Shown in pieces: positions 1 through 9,119 of a stretch of 64,000 bases of DNA. Under the pieces are notes generated by a model. That model searched no databases. It saw only the letters and a list, made by a program, of their open reading frames with translations, and was not told where the DNA came from. The stretch is taken from NCBI GenBank assembly GCA_040403555.1, contig JBBAKN010000003.1:1-64000 (forward strand), read 5' to 3'. Numbering within the stretch: position 1 is the first letter of the stretch; each line of letters starts with the position of its first letter. The stretch comes from JAIPAN01 sp040403555 (lineage in GTDB: Bacteria; Bacteroidota; Bacteroidia; Sphingobacteriales; Sphingobacteriaceae). The position numbers and the translations under genes are program-made.

Positions 1-1
1 C

Positions 2-3000
2 AAAAAGGTTAATGGTAAAATCGAGCGGAAGAAAGACCGAGAAAAGATCAACATTCGTTTTGATGGTGAAACCAAGTACACCCTTCAGCATGTATTTATA
101 AAGTGGTTGTTTACGCTGAATACGGATACTGATTTTGAGAAAAGTTCAGCCATTGACATTGCAGATTACTACCTGACCAACCGCCCATTACGGGACGACA
201 AATTGACCAAAGAGGAAAAGGCTGAGCTTAAAGCCAATGCCAGGATTGAAGGTGAAAAGCTATTTTCACGATTCCTGCACGAGGTATTGGCCTTTGAAGA
301 CCAACAGAAGCTCAATTATGCCTGGAACCGATTGTACAATGGACAATCGGACATCAACTATTCCAAGGTTCCCATTGGATTTGAGTGTTCGGCTCGATTC
401 AAATCAGGTATCCTACAAATTACTGATATCCAACGCGAAGGTGTGGCTTTTATGGAAGCCATGGGATCCGGAATCAATGCCTTCGATGTAGGTGTAGGCA
501 AAACAATGACCGCCATTGTCAATCTTGCTCACAACCTGTATTCGGGTAAATGCAAACGGCCATTGGTGGTGGTTCCGAAACCCACATACAAAAAGTGGAT
601 GAACGAGATTATCGGTTACACCGATAAGAAAACAGGCGAGTTTGTTTCCGGTGTACTATCGCATACCGGGATTACGGTCAATGACTGGTACAACCTGGGG
701 ACAGATATCATGAGCAAAATCAACCTGAACAGTCCTGTTCCAGAAAGGTCAATCACCATGGTTACCTACGAAGGATTCAAGCGACTGGGATTTGGAGATT
801 CGGTCTCGGATGAGCTGTTTACGGAGCTAGTCAATATCCTGGGACAAAGCCGAGAAAAGAGCAGTAGAGACAAAGAAATCGAATACCAAAAGTTCCGCGA
901 GATGATCGGTGTGGGTCAAAAGAACTCCATCGCCGATATCGATGTGCTTGGGTTTGATTATGCGGTGGTAGATGAAGCGCACCGTTGTAAAAACGTATTC
1001 AGCCAGGTCAAGAGTGATGACGATGGAAACAAGCGATACAACATCCAGTCAGCCACCTCTGAGACCGGTCAAAAGGCATTTTTGATTCTGAGTTTTATCC
1101 AGCGCAAGTATGGAAGGAACACTATGCTGCTTACGGCAACGCCATTCTCCAATTCCCCTTTGGAAATATATTCTATGCTTTCGCTGGTGGCTTACGATTC
1201 CCTGCGCGATAATGGGATTGTAAACCTGGACACTTTCTTTGACCTGTTTGTCTTACCGACTGTTGAATGGGCGGCAAACTACAAGGAGGAAATTGTAGAG
1301 AAAGAGGTGATCAAAAGCTTCACCAACCGCAGAATCCTCCAAAAGTTAATCTATAACCATATCCTGTATAAAACCGGAGAAGAAGCTGGCGTTGTTCGTC
1401 CTAAGAAGATTAATCTGCCGCTGCTTTACAACTTTGATAACGTGAAGGAGCGCTTGCCACAAGAAAAGCAGGTGCTGACCTACATCAACATGACTCCCAA
1501 GCAAAGGGAGAATCAGAATGGCATTGTGGCCATGGCCAAAAACTCGACCCAGGGAAAGCTCGATATGGGTAACTTGTTTCGAGCCTTGGCGTATAGTCTC
1601 GACAATGCGCTATCACCGTATTTGCTGAACGGAACCCCAGAGGATTACAAGGAGTTTGTAGAGGAAAGCCCGAAGATCGCCTATGTAATGAACTGCATTC
1701 GATCTGTCAAGAAATGGCATGAGGAACACGGTGAAACCGCCAGCGGTCAGGTAATTTATATGAATCGCGGGAAGATGTTCTTTCCGCTGATTAAAGAATA
1801 CTTGGAGAAAGAAGTGGGCTACAAGCAGGGCGTAATGTATGATAAGGTTAAGGTGGATGAAGTAGAAATCATATCCTCTGAAATCAACGATACTCGAAAG
1901 GAGTTGGTAAAAGAGGCCTTTTTGGATGGTGTGGTGAAAATCATCATCGGAACAGCAACCATTCGAGAAGGCATTGACCTTCAGAAACGGGGTACTGTGA
2001 TTTACAACTGTTATCCTGAATGGAATCCGACAGACATCAGGCAATTAGAAGGTCGTATTTGGAGACAAGGCAACCAATTCCAGTACGTGCGGATAGTAAT
2101 GCCGTTGATCCAGGACAGTATGGATGTATTTGTTTTCCAAAAGCTGGAAGAGAAGACCTCGCGTATCAACGATATCTGGTTCAGGGGTGATCACGGTAAT
2201 GTACTTGACCTGGAAAGTATGGATCCCGAAGAAATCAAGCTCGCCTTGATTACGGACGTAGATCGATTGGTTAAAATGTTTTTTGATCAAGCCAAAGAGC
2301 AATTGAACCGTGACTACAAGCGAATCAACCTAGCCATTGATGCCATCAAAGAAGTTCAAAGAAACATCTCTGATTACAAACTTTACCGGGAGAAGAGCCT
2401 GGAAGCTATCCGGTCATTCCACACCTCATTGCTTAACGCGCCGTTCATGCAAGAGACACCCAAAGTCTCGGAGGATGGCGAATTCCTGAACAAACAAGCC
2501 AAGCGCGGTAAGGAGCTGAAGGAGGACATTGAAGTATTGCTCAATGCAAGCGATCAACAGGACAAGGATATCCTGGCTTTGGGACGTAAGCTCGAAAGCA
2601 GCTATGCCGTGTTGGGAGTTTACTTCTCTAGTCGATACTACCTGAGCTATTTCAAGGAATACGTCAGTAAAGTCCGGAAAACCGAACGAACCATTCTCAA
2701 ACCCAAGGGGTATTCGTTGACCAGCGATCTAGCACCCGTGCTATCTCAATACGAGGCCGATAAACAGGCGGTAAAAGCGCAGGCCGAAACCTTTCAAGGA
2801 GAACAGAACTCCCCCAAGTGGGCAGAACTCCGGGCTGAGATCCAGCAGAAAAAGTCGGCATTGCAAGTGGAAGGTCGCTCCGCTGAAAGCAGGGCTGAGG
2901 AATTCCAGCGATTGAATTACCTATTGGAGTACCGGAGCTTAGCGCCTTCAATAGCCGTAAATAACGAAACCATTATTAGTGAATTGGAGCTGGAAGCTCT

Positions 3001-3037
3001 GGCTCTTGAATTAGAACTCGAACTCATCAATTTTTAA
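2..3037 (+). CDS. SNF2-like superfamily 2 helicase, 5' end outside window
   Basis: The frame is open to the left edge, so this is the last 1011 residues of a longer protein; the first internal TTG at 107 is not the real start. A Walker A-like GVGKT (about 485-505) follows a Q-like region; a DEAH box (VVDEAHRC, about 964-987), a TATPFSN motif III, and a C-terminal helicase lobe with ATIREGID and LEGRIWRQG (about 1950-2070, motifs V and VI) complete a superfamily 2/SNF2 helicase. A long charged, partly coiled-coil tail follows. Proteins of this kind are common on Bacteroidota conjugative elements and phages, sometimes fused to an N-terminal DNA methylase that would be out of view here. It is 2 bp from the ATPase gene downstream, so the two are probably cotranscribed. 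The domain call is firm; the role in element replication or transfer is inference. Confidence 0.85.
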   Translation, partial: KKVNGKIERKKDREKINIRFDGETKYTLQHVFIKWLFTLNTDTDFEKSSAIDIADYYLTNRPLRDDKLTKEEKAELKANARIEGEKLFSRFLHEVLAFEDQQKLNYAWNRLYNGQSDINYSKVPIGFECSARFKSGILQITDIQREGVAFMEAMGSGINAFDVGVGKTMTAIVNLAHNLYSGKCKRPLVVVPKPTYKKWMNEIIGYTDKKTGEFVSGVLSHTGITVNDWYNLGTDIMSKINLNSPVPERSITMVTYEGFKRLGFGDSVSDELFTELVNILGQSREKSSRDKEIEYQKFREMIGVGQKNSIADIDVLGFDYAVVDEAHRCKNVFSQVKSDDDGNKRYNIQSATSETGQKAFLILSFIQRKYGRNTMLLTATPFSNSPLEIYSMLSLVAYDSLRDNGIVNLDTFFDLFVLPTVEWAANYKEEIVEKEVIKSFTNRRILQKLIYNHILYKTGEEAGVVRPKKINLPLLYNFDNVKERLPQEKQVLTYINMTPKQRENQNGIVAMAKNSTQGKLDMGNLFRALAYSLDNALSPYLLNGTPEDYKEFVEESPKIAYVMNCIRSVKKWHEEHGETASGQVIYMNRGKMFFPLIKEYLEKEVGYKQGVMYDKVKVDEVEIISSEINDTRKELVKEAFLDGVVKIIIGTATIREGIDLQKRGTVIYNCYPEWNPTDIRQLEGRIWRQGNQFQYVRIVMPLIQDSMDVFVFQKLEEKTSRINDIWFRGDHGNVLDLESMDPEEIKLALITDVDRLVKMFFDQAKEQLNRDYKRINLAIDAIKEVQRNISDYKLYREKSLEAIRSFHTSLLNAPFMQETPKVSEDGEFLNKQAKRGKELKEDIEVLLNASDQQDKDILALGRKLESSYAVLGVYFSSRYYLSYFKEYVSKVRKTERTILKPKGYSLTSDLAPVLSQYEADKQAVKAQAETFQGEQNSPKWAELRAEIQQKKSALQVEGRSAESRAEEFQRLNYLLEYRSLAPSIAVNNETIISELELEALALELELELINF

Positions 3038-3039
3038 TC

Positions 3040-4509
3040 ATGCTCAATACCAAGAACTATTTCGATAAAGTTCAGCAACTGAACTGGGAAGAACTGCCGG
3101 AAGCGCTGGCAAAAGGACATAAACTAGTTGAAGGAGCTGCACAAAATAACTGGGCGGCCTACAACACCAATGAAAATATCAAGCGAGTAGTGGAGGCTTA
3201 TTTTCAAAAGCTCTCGGATTACTTGTCAAAGAACTCCATGTCATCAGGAGGATCAAAACCAAGTGCGCCGCCAAAATCTCTACCCAAGGCTACCGCTCCC
3301 CTGCGTACACCAAAATCAGAACCACCCAAAGCGCCAGCGCCTAAAAAGCCAGAACCGGAGGATGAAACCGATTATGAAAGCACGCCAGTTGAGTATATTG
3401 ATACGGATGTTCAGTTCATCCGTAGGTATTCCGCCATGCATGGCAAAGTAAAAAGCCAGGCACAGATCCTGAACTTACTGCACAGCTTGCAAAAGGCCAT
3501 TTTAGAGCGACGAATTCGCAAGGATTCGCCCTACGCAAAAGAAATCGAGCTAATGCAGAGCCAGCTCATCAAGTGCTACCAGCAGATGGATGAGATGATT
3601 GAGGTGAAAATCGACAGCAAAAACTTGAAACGCTACTTAGAGATTGCTAATAGCCAAGAGGGTATGCTATCCATTACCCTGTTGAAAGCGTATGTATCCT
3701 TGAATGGAAAGAAAGATGTGCGCGACCGCGCTGAGCGACTTTTAACCCGGATGCGGAAGGCTGTCACCGGTGGAAAGGTGACCAAGTCCGACAAATACGC
3801 CGACCGACTTAATGAAGCCTTTGTAACCATTAAAACCTACCTGGATAGCAAATCAGCCTACTTGAATATCAACAAGGCACAGCTAAATGGATTGATGGGT
3901 ATTCTTGGAGATGATCTGTTTGGTCAAAAAAAAAGTCTGAACGGAAGCGAGGATGAGGAGGGCGCTCTGATTGTAAGTTCCGGTGAACTTCTGAAAATGG
4001 ATTTTCAAACCATAGGCCTAAAAGGGAAATACCAAGAATTGATAGGTGATCCGAGCATTGGATTTACAGCCATGGTATATGGTTTACCCAAAAGCGGAAA
4101 GTCAACCATGTGTCTGGATTTTGCCAATCACCTTGCCTCGAACCATGGTAAAGTATTGTACTGTGCGGTTGAGGAGGGGTTTGGTTACACCCTGAAGGAG
4201 AAAATTGAGCGACTTGGAGCCCAGCATGCCAACCTTTACATTACCGACCGGGTACCAGAGAATCTATCGGACTACCAATTCGTATTTATCGACAGCGTAT
4301 CCAAGGCCGGTATGGATGTGGAGGACAATGATCGTTTGAGAAAACTCCATCCGGAGTCCTCATTCATCTTCATTTACCACACTACGAAAGAAGGAAACTT
4401 CAAAGGCGTGAATTCTCACGCCCATGAAGTTGATGTAATCATACAGGTTGACAAAGGCATGGCTACTTCGACCGGGCGATTTAATGCCGGTGGGAAGATG
4501 AAGATTTAA
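3040..4509 (+). CDS. RecA-like P-loop ATPase of mobile element
   Basis: 489 residues. The first 250 are helical with a proline/lysine-rich linker (about residues 68-110). The C-terminal third is a RecA/RadA-like ATPase core: Walker A GLPKSGKST (bases about 4081-4107), a glutamate-containing AVEEGFG strand, and a Walker B-like FVFIDSV (about 4279-4299). It starts with ATG 2 bp after the helicase stop, so translational coupling is likely. It has no zinc fingers or primase motifs. A DNA recombination, replication or DNA-mobilisation ATPase on an integrative element is the best guess. Codon use and base composition match the helicase and the 14-17 kb genes, not the A/T-rich block that follows. 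Confidence 0.75.
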   Translation: MLNTKNYFDKVQQLNWEELPEALAKGHKLVEGAAQNNWAAYNTNENIKRVVEAYFQKLSDYLSKNSMSSGGSKPSAPPKSLPKATAPLRTPKSEPPKAPAPKKPEPEDETDYESTPVEYIDTDVQFIRRYSAMHGKVKSQAQILNLLHSLQKAILERRIRKDSPYAKEIELMQSQLIKCYQQMDEMIEVKIDSKNLKRYLEIANSQEGMLSITLLKAYVSLNGKKDVRDRAERLLTRMRKAVTGGKVTKSDKYADRLNEAFVTIKTYLDSKSAYLNINKAQLNGLMGILGDDLFGQKKSLNGSEDEEGALIVSSGELLKMDFQTIGLKGKYQELIGDPSIGFTAMVYGLPKSGKSTMCLDFANHLASNHGKVLYCAVEEGFGYTLKEKIERLGAQHANLYITDRVPENLSDYQFVFIDSVSKAGMDVEDNDRLRKLHPESSFIFIYHTTKEGNFKGVNSHAHEVDVIIQVDKGMATSTGRFNAGGKMKI

Positions 4510-4510
4510 T

Positions 4511-4663
4511 TTACTTAATGTATTTGGTCAAATCCGCTTTGATTTGGTCGTATTGCTCTTGCGAAATAAGTCCCAAATCCAATTTGTCTTTGGCCTTTTT
4601 TAGCTCTGCTAGAGCTTCATCACTTGTCATGCCAGAACCTTTGATTTCTCCGGTAGCTAAATT
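4511..4663 (-). pseudogene. C-terminal remnant with SHOCT domain
   Basis: Read on the minus strand, 50 codons are open between a TAG at 4664-4666 and the TAA at 4511-4513. The end of the product, including DKLDLGLISQEQYDQIKADL, fits the SHOCT short C-terminal domain, which normally sits at the end of a longer membrane or stress-related protein. Only the tail remains, and the sequence upstream turns abruptly A/T-rich. I read it as the stump of a gene convergent with the ATPase, cut where the A/T-rich biosynthetic block begins. A tiny stand-alone gene starting at the ATG at 4630 is possible but less likely. Confidence 0.6.
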
Positions 4664-4666
4664 CTA

Positions 4667-4945
4667 CAAAAAAAGTATTTATATTGATTTTTTTTGTATT
4701 TTCAAATTACGAATAGATGTCAGAATATCTCCCGTCCGACAGATTAAGGGTTGAAAATAAGAATAATGTTATAAAGGAATAATCTGTTAAAACGGTTTTC
4801 AAAAAAATGATAACCCTAAATTGGCTTTGCATTTTTTTATAACCCAATTTATTGTTATTAATTTTTTTTACTTTTTTGTATCTGATGATTTTCGCTAGTA
4901 AATCTCACGATATCTTCATATTAACTCAACTAAAATAGCTTTTTG
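4667..4945. other. A/T-rich spacer before the RiPP cluster
   Basis: No credible coding sequence. The stretch is dominated by A and T runs and must carry the promoter for the radical SAM gene. I found no TAnnTTTG box at proper spacing from a TTG element, so the promoter is not assigned. The composition change from the preceding helicase/ATPase genes is obvious by eye. Confidence 0.5.
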
Positions 4946-6613
4946 ATGGAAAAAGAAAATGTTTACAAAACTTCTCTGTACACTATTTTCATCCCTTTAG
5001 AAAACGACACAAATGAATGGATGATTGTACATGGGTATACTGGGGCTATTGATATTGTAAATAATGATATAGCTCAGTTTTTACGTAAAGGTGGATTGAT
5101 TAACGAAACTATAAATGAATCCAAATCATACCCTTTCAGTAAAAACTCTTTCGATAAGCTTGTTAATCGCGGTTATTTAACCAATAAAAAACCAATAGAA
5201 GAGAAACAATGGGTTAGCGAGGTTGCAAATCTTCTACATGGAAGAAGTAAGGGTGGTGCAGGTTTTTGTATATTGGTTGCATATGATTGTAATTTCAGGT
5301 GTCCATATTGCTTTGAAAATGGTATTTCGAACAATGGCAAAGGATGGTCAAAGAAAACTTTTACAAAAGATTCAGTTGACCGCGCTTTTGAAGCAATGCT
5401 CGAAATACAACCAGAACGGCGCAAAATCGGCAATAGCATTACGCTCTATGGAGGAGAACCATTGCTTGGTAAAAACAAGGAGTTGATAGAATACATTGTC
5501 CAGAAAGGTGCTATGGATGGGTTTTTATTTAGTGCCATCACTAATGGATATGAACTGGAAAATTATGCGCATCTATTAAATCCTAAAATGATTAGTAGTC
5601 TTCAGATCACTGTAGATGGTCCTAAAAGAATACATGATATTAGAAGGACGCATTTTCAGGATGGATCAACTTTTGAAAAAATCATGGAAAATATCAAATT
5701 ATGTCTTGACCAAAAAGTTCTCGTATCTATACGTGTCAATACTGAAGTTAATAATTTTGAAAACCTCTTTGAGCTCAACGAGGATTTTAAAAACAGAGGT
5801 TTTTTCAATTATAAGAATTTTAGTGTTTATTCAGGACTAATTCACGGTGAGGATGAAATGTCTTGTAACGTTGTCATGGCTCCCGCTAAAGGGATAGAAT
5901 CAGAAACGAAATATAAAAAAGCTTTTAATAAATTGGAAGTAGAAGATAATGGTGTATTTGATCCCGATGCACAGTATATTAATTTTGAGGCAGAAGAATC
6001 AAGATATGATGACGACATTAAATTTCATTATGAAAATGACGATGAGCAACAAGAGGATCGAGAAATAATTCGCACCATGAACCGAGGGGAATACATGAAC
6101 AAATTCAGGAAAGCGATAAAAAAAGATCCTACATTAAAAATATCTTGCCAAGATTTTGGGTTACAATCTAAGGTCAAACATGTTGTTTCCGGGAATAATC
6201 TCTTTAATTTTGTTTCCACCTTTTGTGGTGCACAAAATGGCATGTATATTTTAGATCCTTGTGGTGATATTTATGCGTGCTGGGAATTAGTTGGACAAGA
6301 ACATTATATAGTTGGAACATATAAAGAAGGAGTTAAATTTGATGAAGATGCACTTGCAAAATGGATTGGTAAAAATATTTCAAAAGTTGATGCCTGCTCA
6401 AAATGCAAATACGCTTTTTTTTGTGGAGGTGGATGTATGGCAGGAGCATTACGAGAAGGCAGGGGGTATAATTCACCTCATTGCGACGGATACCCTAAAC
6501 TTTTTCAAGACATTGTTCCGCACACTTATTTTAATTACCTAGAAGAAGTAGAAAAAGTTAAAAATGGTGAAATATCTGAAATGTCTCAGAGTACTCCAAT
6601 CCAAGTTATGTAA
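4946..6613 (+). CDS. Radical SAM/SPASM peptide-modifying enzyme
   Basis: 555 residues from the ATG at 4946 (an in-frame TTG one codon earlier is unlikely). Residues 1-85 resemble a PqqD-like leader-binding domain. The radical SAM core starts near 108 with CNFRCPYC, giving C115-x3-C119-x2-C122 for the [4Fe-4S]/SAM cluster, followed by a YGGEPLL motif. An acidic insert lies around residues 310-375. From about residue 425 there is a SPASM region with many cysteines (FCGAQNG, LDPCGDIYACWE, CSKCKYAFFCGGGC) for auxiliary clusters. Enzymes of this architecture install thioether (sactipeptide, ranthipeptide), epimer or C-C links in RiPP precursors. The next gene, 38 bp on, encodes an eight-cysteine peptide, so thioether formation is the leading idea. 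The exact reaction is inference. Confidence 0.88.
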   Translation: MEKENVYKTSLYTIFIPLENDTNEWMIVHGYTGAIDIVNNDIAQFLRKGGLINETINESKSYPFSKNSFDKLVNRGYLTNKKPIEEKQWVSEVANLLHGRSKGGAGFCILVAYDCNFRCPYCFENGISNNGKGWSKKTFTKDSVDRAFEAMLEIQPERRKIGNSITLYGGEPLLGKNKELIEYIVQKGAMDGFLFSAITNGYELENYAHLLNPKMISSLQITVDGPKRIHDIRRTHFQDGSTFEKIMENIKLCLDQKVLVSIRVNTEVNNFENLFELNEDFKNRGFFNYKNFSVYSGLIHGEDEMSCNVVMAPAKGIESETKYKKAFNKLEVEDNGVFDPDAQYINFEAEESRYDDDIKFHYENDDEQQEDREIIRTMNRGEYMNKFRKAIKKDPTLKISCQDFGLQSKVKHVVSGNNLFNFVSTFCGAQNGMYILDPCGDIYACWELVGQEHYIVGTYKEGVKFDEDALAKWIGKNISKVDACSKCKYAFFCGGGCMAGALREGRGYNSPHCDGYPKLFQDIVPHTYFNYLEEVEKVKNGEISEMSQSTPIQVM

Positions 6614-6651
6614 AGTAAATCTGATTCAATAAATACAACAAAACACATCAA

Positions 6652-6900
6652 ATGGCAACGAAAAAACTTCTAACAAATGAACATGAAACCGAAATGCATT
6701 CAGCGAATGAAAACATTTACGATATGTTTTCACTGGTTGAACTTGAACAAAGACTACAAATGAGTGAAGCGGGAGTTTGGTGTGACACAAAATGTGGTAC
6801 GGATTGTAATCCGGTTTGTTCAACAAACAATCAATCATGTGGTACTGATGAATTATGTACATCAATTATTTGTACTACGATCTGCCCTAGTTTAAGTTGA
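6652..6900 (+). CDS. Cysteine-rich RiPP precursor peptide A1
   Basis: 82 residues, ATG start, 38 bp after the radical SAM gene. Residues 1-40 form a charged, cysteine-free leader with ENIYDMFSLVELEQRLQMSE. The remainder starts at GVWC and holds eight cysteines (44, 48, 52, 56, 63, 69, 74, 78) in the pattern C-x3-C-x3-C-x3-C-x6-C-x5-C-x4-C-x3-C, rich in Thr, Asp and Ser. No signal peptide and no double-glycine site are present. Size, position and the close paralogue at 12279 (same length, same cysteine spacing) make a RiPP precursor nearly certain. Cleavage is probably near the MSEAGVW segment, but the site cannot be read from sequence. A tryptophan directly before the first cysteine is conserved in both copies. 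Confidence 0.9.
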   Translation: MATKKLLTNEHETEMHSANENIYDMFSLVELEQRLQMSEAGVWCDTKCGTDCNPVCSTNNQSCGTDELCTSIICTTICPSLS

Positions 6901-6915
6901 GCCTAATGTAGTAGA

Positions 6916-6948
6916 GGGCAATTATGATATCACGGTTGCCCATTTTTT
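6916..6948 (+). terminator. Attenuator hairpin between precursor and protease genes
   Basis: GGGCAA (6916-6921) pairs with TTGCCC (6936-6941) around a 14-base loop and is followed by a T run. It sits in the gap between precursor A1 and the M50 gene. A leaky terminator here would allow far more peptide message than protease message, a common layout for RiPP precursors. Confidence 0.55.
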
Positions 6949-6967
6949 ACTGGTTTATAAATTGAAT

Positions 6968-8236
6968 ATGAGGAATCAGGATATACTATTGGAGGCGGAA
7001 GTTCATGAGGTTTCTGACATGAGCAAATCTTCTAAATTTACATTATCCTATCATGGCAGGATTTTCGAAATAAATCAAATAACAAAAACGCTTGTAAATC
7101 TAACCAAGGAACATACACCAAATGATATAATTGCTGTTAAGCTTTCAAAACAATTTAATTATAAATTAACTGAAGAGGATATTTTCTCTATAAAAAGCAG
7201 GTTGATTGAGAACATGACCGCAACTCAAATTTCGCAACTGGATAGTATTAAATTTAAACTGCAAATACTTCGGCCAGAATGGGTACAAATTATTACAAAG
7301 CCCTTAGTCCTTTTTTACGACAAGTACTTATTCATTTTTATCCAAGTACTTTTCCTGATTTCGATAACTTTCACACTCCCTGATTTTTTCAAATCTGAGT
7401 TTATAATACATCTCACTGATAAATTTAATGCTATAATTTTTTTGAAAGCAAATGTACTTGTATTAGCAATTGTGCTATTTCATGAATTGGGACACGCTAC
7501 AGCTTGCCGTAAATTCAATGTGAAAAATGGCGCCATTGGATTTGGTTTATATTTTGTTACACCTGTTTTTTATAGCGATACCACCCAAGCATGGAAATTG
7601 AAAAATACGCAAAGGCTACTGATAGATTTAGGTGGTATCTATTTTCAAGCAATCATTCTGATTCCTTTGTCATATTATTATTATTTAACAAAAGATGTGC
7701 TAACTGGCTATTTGATCTTCCTCAACTATATTATTATCGTATCCAACCTTAACCCATTGATTAAATATGATGGTTATTGGATTATATCTGATCTCTTTGA
7801 CATTTCCAATATGCGGCAAAAAACCACACAACTTCTTGCTAATTTCACTAGGTCAATTTTTCTAGGCAAGGAAATTAGCAAATATTCCCTTACAAAATAT
7901 TCGAAGAAAGTAAAACTTTTTATTATTACTTACACAATTGTTGCCAATAGTTTCTTCCTTTACTTTTTTGGCTGGTTATTGCCAGGAATAATTGTGAGCC
8001 TCAGTAAACAACTGACCAATGATGTTGATAGATTGCAGATATTGATGAATTATCCCAATAATTTTTTAATTAAAGAAATTCTCAATTTAGTGTTATCTAT
8101 TCTCTTAAAATCTTTTATTTTATTCTCACTTACACGTATTATTTATACGCTTGTAAAAAAGATTTATTTATTTTTTAAAACTATATACTATGAACGAAAT
8201 AAAGGCAAAGCCAGTATATTACTTGAAATCCATTGA
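6968..8236 (+). CDS. M50-family membrane metalloprotease of RiPP cluster
   Basis: 422 residues from the ATG at 6968 (an in-frame TTG lies 6 bases upstream). About 100 cytosolic residues, reminiscent of a PqqD-like peptide-binding domain, precede several membrane helices. HELGH at 172-176 in a membrane helix and NPLIKYDG at 262-269 supply the zinc ligands and catalytic glutamate of site-2-protease-like M50 enzymes. Family members in RiPP operons (for example YydH next to the radical SAM enzyme YydG in Bacillus) are thought to mature or release the modified peptide. Here it follows the precursor and overlaps the next gene by 47 bp. Removing the leader during export is the likely job; this is inference from context. 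Confidence 0.85.
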   Translation: MRNQDILLEAEVHEVSDMSKSSKFTLSYHGRIFEINQITKTLVNLTKEHTPNDIIAVKLSKQFNYKLTEEDIFSIKSRLIENMTATQISQLDSIKFKLQILRPEWVQIITKPLVLFYDKYLFIFIQVLFLISITFTLPDFFKSEFIIHLTDKFNAIIFLKANVLVLAIVLFHELGHATACRKFNVKNGAIGFGLYFVTPVFYSDTTQAWKLKNTQRLLIDLGGIYFQAIILIPLSYYYYLTKDVLTGYLIFLNYIIIVSNLNPLIKYDGYWIISDLFDISNMRQKTTQLLANFTRSIFLGKEISKYSLTKYSKKVKLFIITYTIVANSFFLYFFGWLLPGIIVSLSKQLTNDVDRLQILMNYPNNFLIKEILNLVLSILLKSFILFSLTRIIYTLVKKIYLFFKTIYYERNKGKASILLEIH

Positions 8237-9119
8237 TTTTCAAAAAGAAATAATAGAAAGCATACCAATGTATGCAGAAATGTTTCATGATTGCTATTTC
8301 AACAATTATAGTATCGTTGCAGTAAATAAAGACTGTTCACTTAAAGAATATAAAGAAGATACAGGACATAAAATGAGTGCGCTGAATGATGCTTTTTTTA
8401 TTTTAGAAGAATTCTGTGAAACATGCTTTGACAATTATGAAAAAGACATTAAACCAAAAGGAGAATATGAACTTACTTTGCTTAAAAAAATGAGGATCGT
8501 TGCAGAAGACTGGCGTGCGAAATATATAGCAGGTTCATCATTTTTAGCAGTTGATAATATTCATTTTATTGTTGCAGGATTTCGCAGGCTTAATTACCCA
8601 TTTTTAAATATTTTACATGAAAAAGAAAATAATAATGTATGCAGTGGAATGTTATCCTTGGCGTTACCATTTAAAGCCTTTATAAAAATCGATATATATG
8701 TAAATTTTGAAATGTTGTACAATTTTTACCATCTTTTGATGCATTTACTTAATCAACATCCTGAATTTCTTGTAATGGTGGAAAGAGTTGAAATCGCTAA
8801 GGAAGATTTTCCAAAAACTATTCTTCAAAATGACAACAACAAAAAACCATTTCCTACAATGAATATTTTTCTCAAAAAAAATATTATTTCAGTTCAGAAA
8901 AAACAAGTAAATGAATTTATGAGGAAACTTGAAAATCTTTTAGAGAATTTTTCACCAATAAACGTAAATGAGCTATACACAAAGGTTTTAGGAAAGAACC
9001 TGACAATAGCACAGGGATTTAGAAATTATAAAAAAATATTAGCGTATTGTAATTTACTTGAAAATGTATATGATCGGAAAACAAATTACGCTTTAATAAA
9101 AAATTCTAACATGATTTAA
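8190..9119 (+). CDS. Unknown protein of the RiPP cluster
   Basis: 309 residues, not recognised. The start codon lies inside the M50 gene (47 bp overlap, different frame), so translation of the two is probably coupled. The product is soluble-looking, rich in Phe, Tyr, Asn and Lys, with scattered cysteines (FHDCYFNN, FCETCFDN) but no CxxC pair. A hydrophobic stretch near residues 155-195 (SGMLSLALPF to YHLLMHLL) could be an amphipathic or buried segment. No ATP-binding, radical SAM or cyclodehydratase motif is visible. Its stop codon overlaps that of the convergent terpene-synthase-like gene. Candidate roles are partner protein, immunity protein or second tailoring enzyme; nothing in the sequence chooses between them. 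Confidence 0.8.
   Translation: MNEIKAKPVYYLKSIDFQKEIIESIPMYAEMFHDCYFNNYSIVAVNKDCSLKEYKEDTGHKMSALNDAFFILEEFCETCFDNYEKDIKPKGEYELTLLKKMRIVAEDWRAKYIAGSSFLAVDNIHFIVAGFRRLNYPFLNILHEKENNNVCSGMLSLALPFKAFIKIDIYVNFEMLYNFYHLLMHLLNQHPEFLVMVERVEIAKEDFPKTILQNDNNKKPFPTMNIFLKKNIISVQKKQVNEFMRKLENLLENFSPINVNELYTKVLGKNLTIAQGFRNYKKILAYCNLLENVYDRKTNYALIKNSNMI

Noticed and set aside
4518..4754. 78-codon plus-strand frame after the ATPase gene
   Set aside because: It is antisense to the SHOCT-domain remnant, whose minus-strand reading gives a recognisable domain.
4800..4945. Promoter ahead of the radical SAM gene
   Set aside because: T-rich sequence with TTG and TACTTTTT exists, but spacing (14 bp) is too short for the Bacteroidota consensus.
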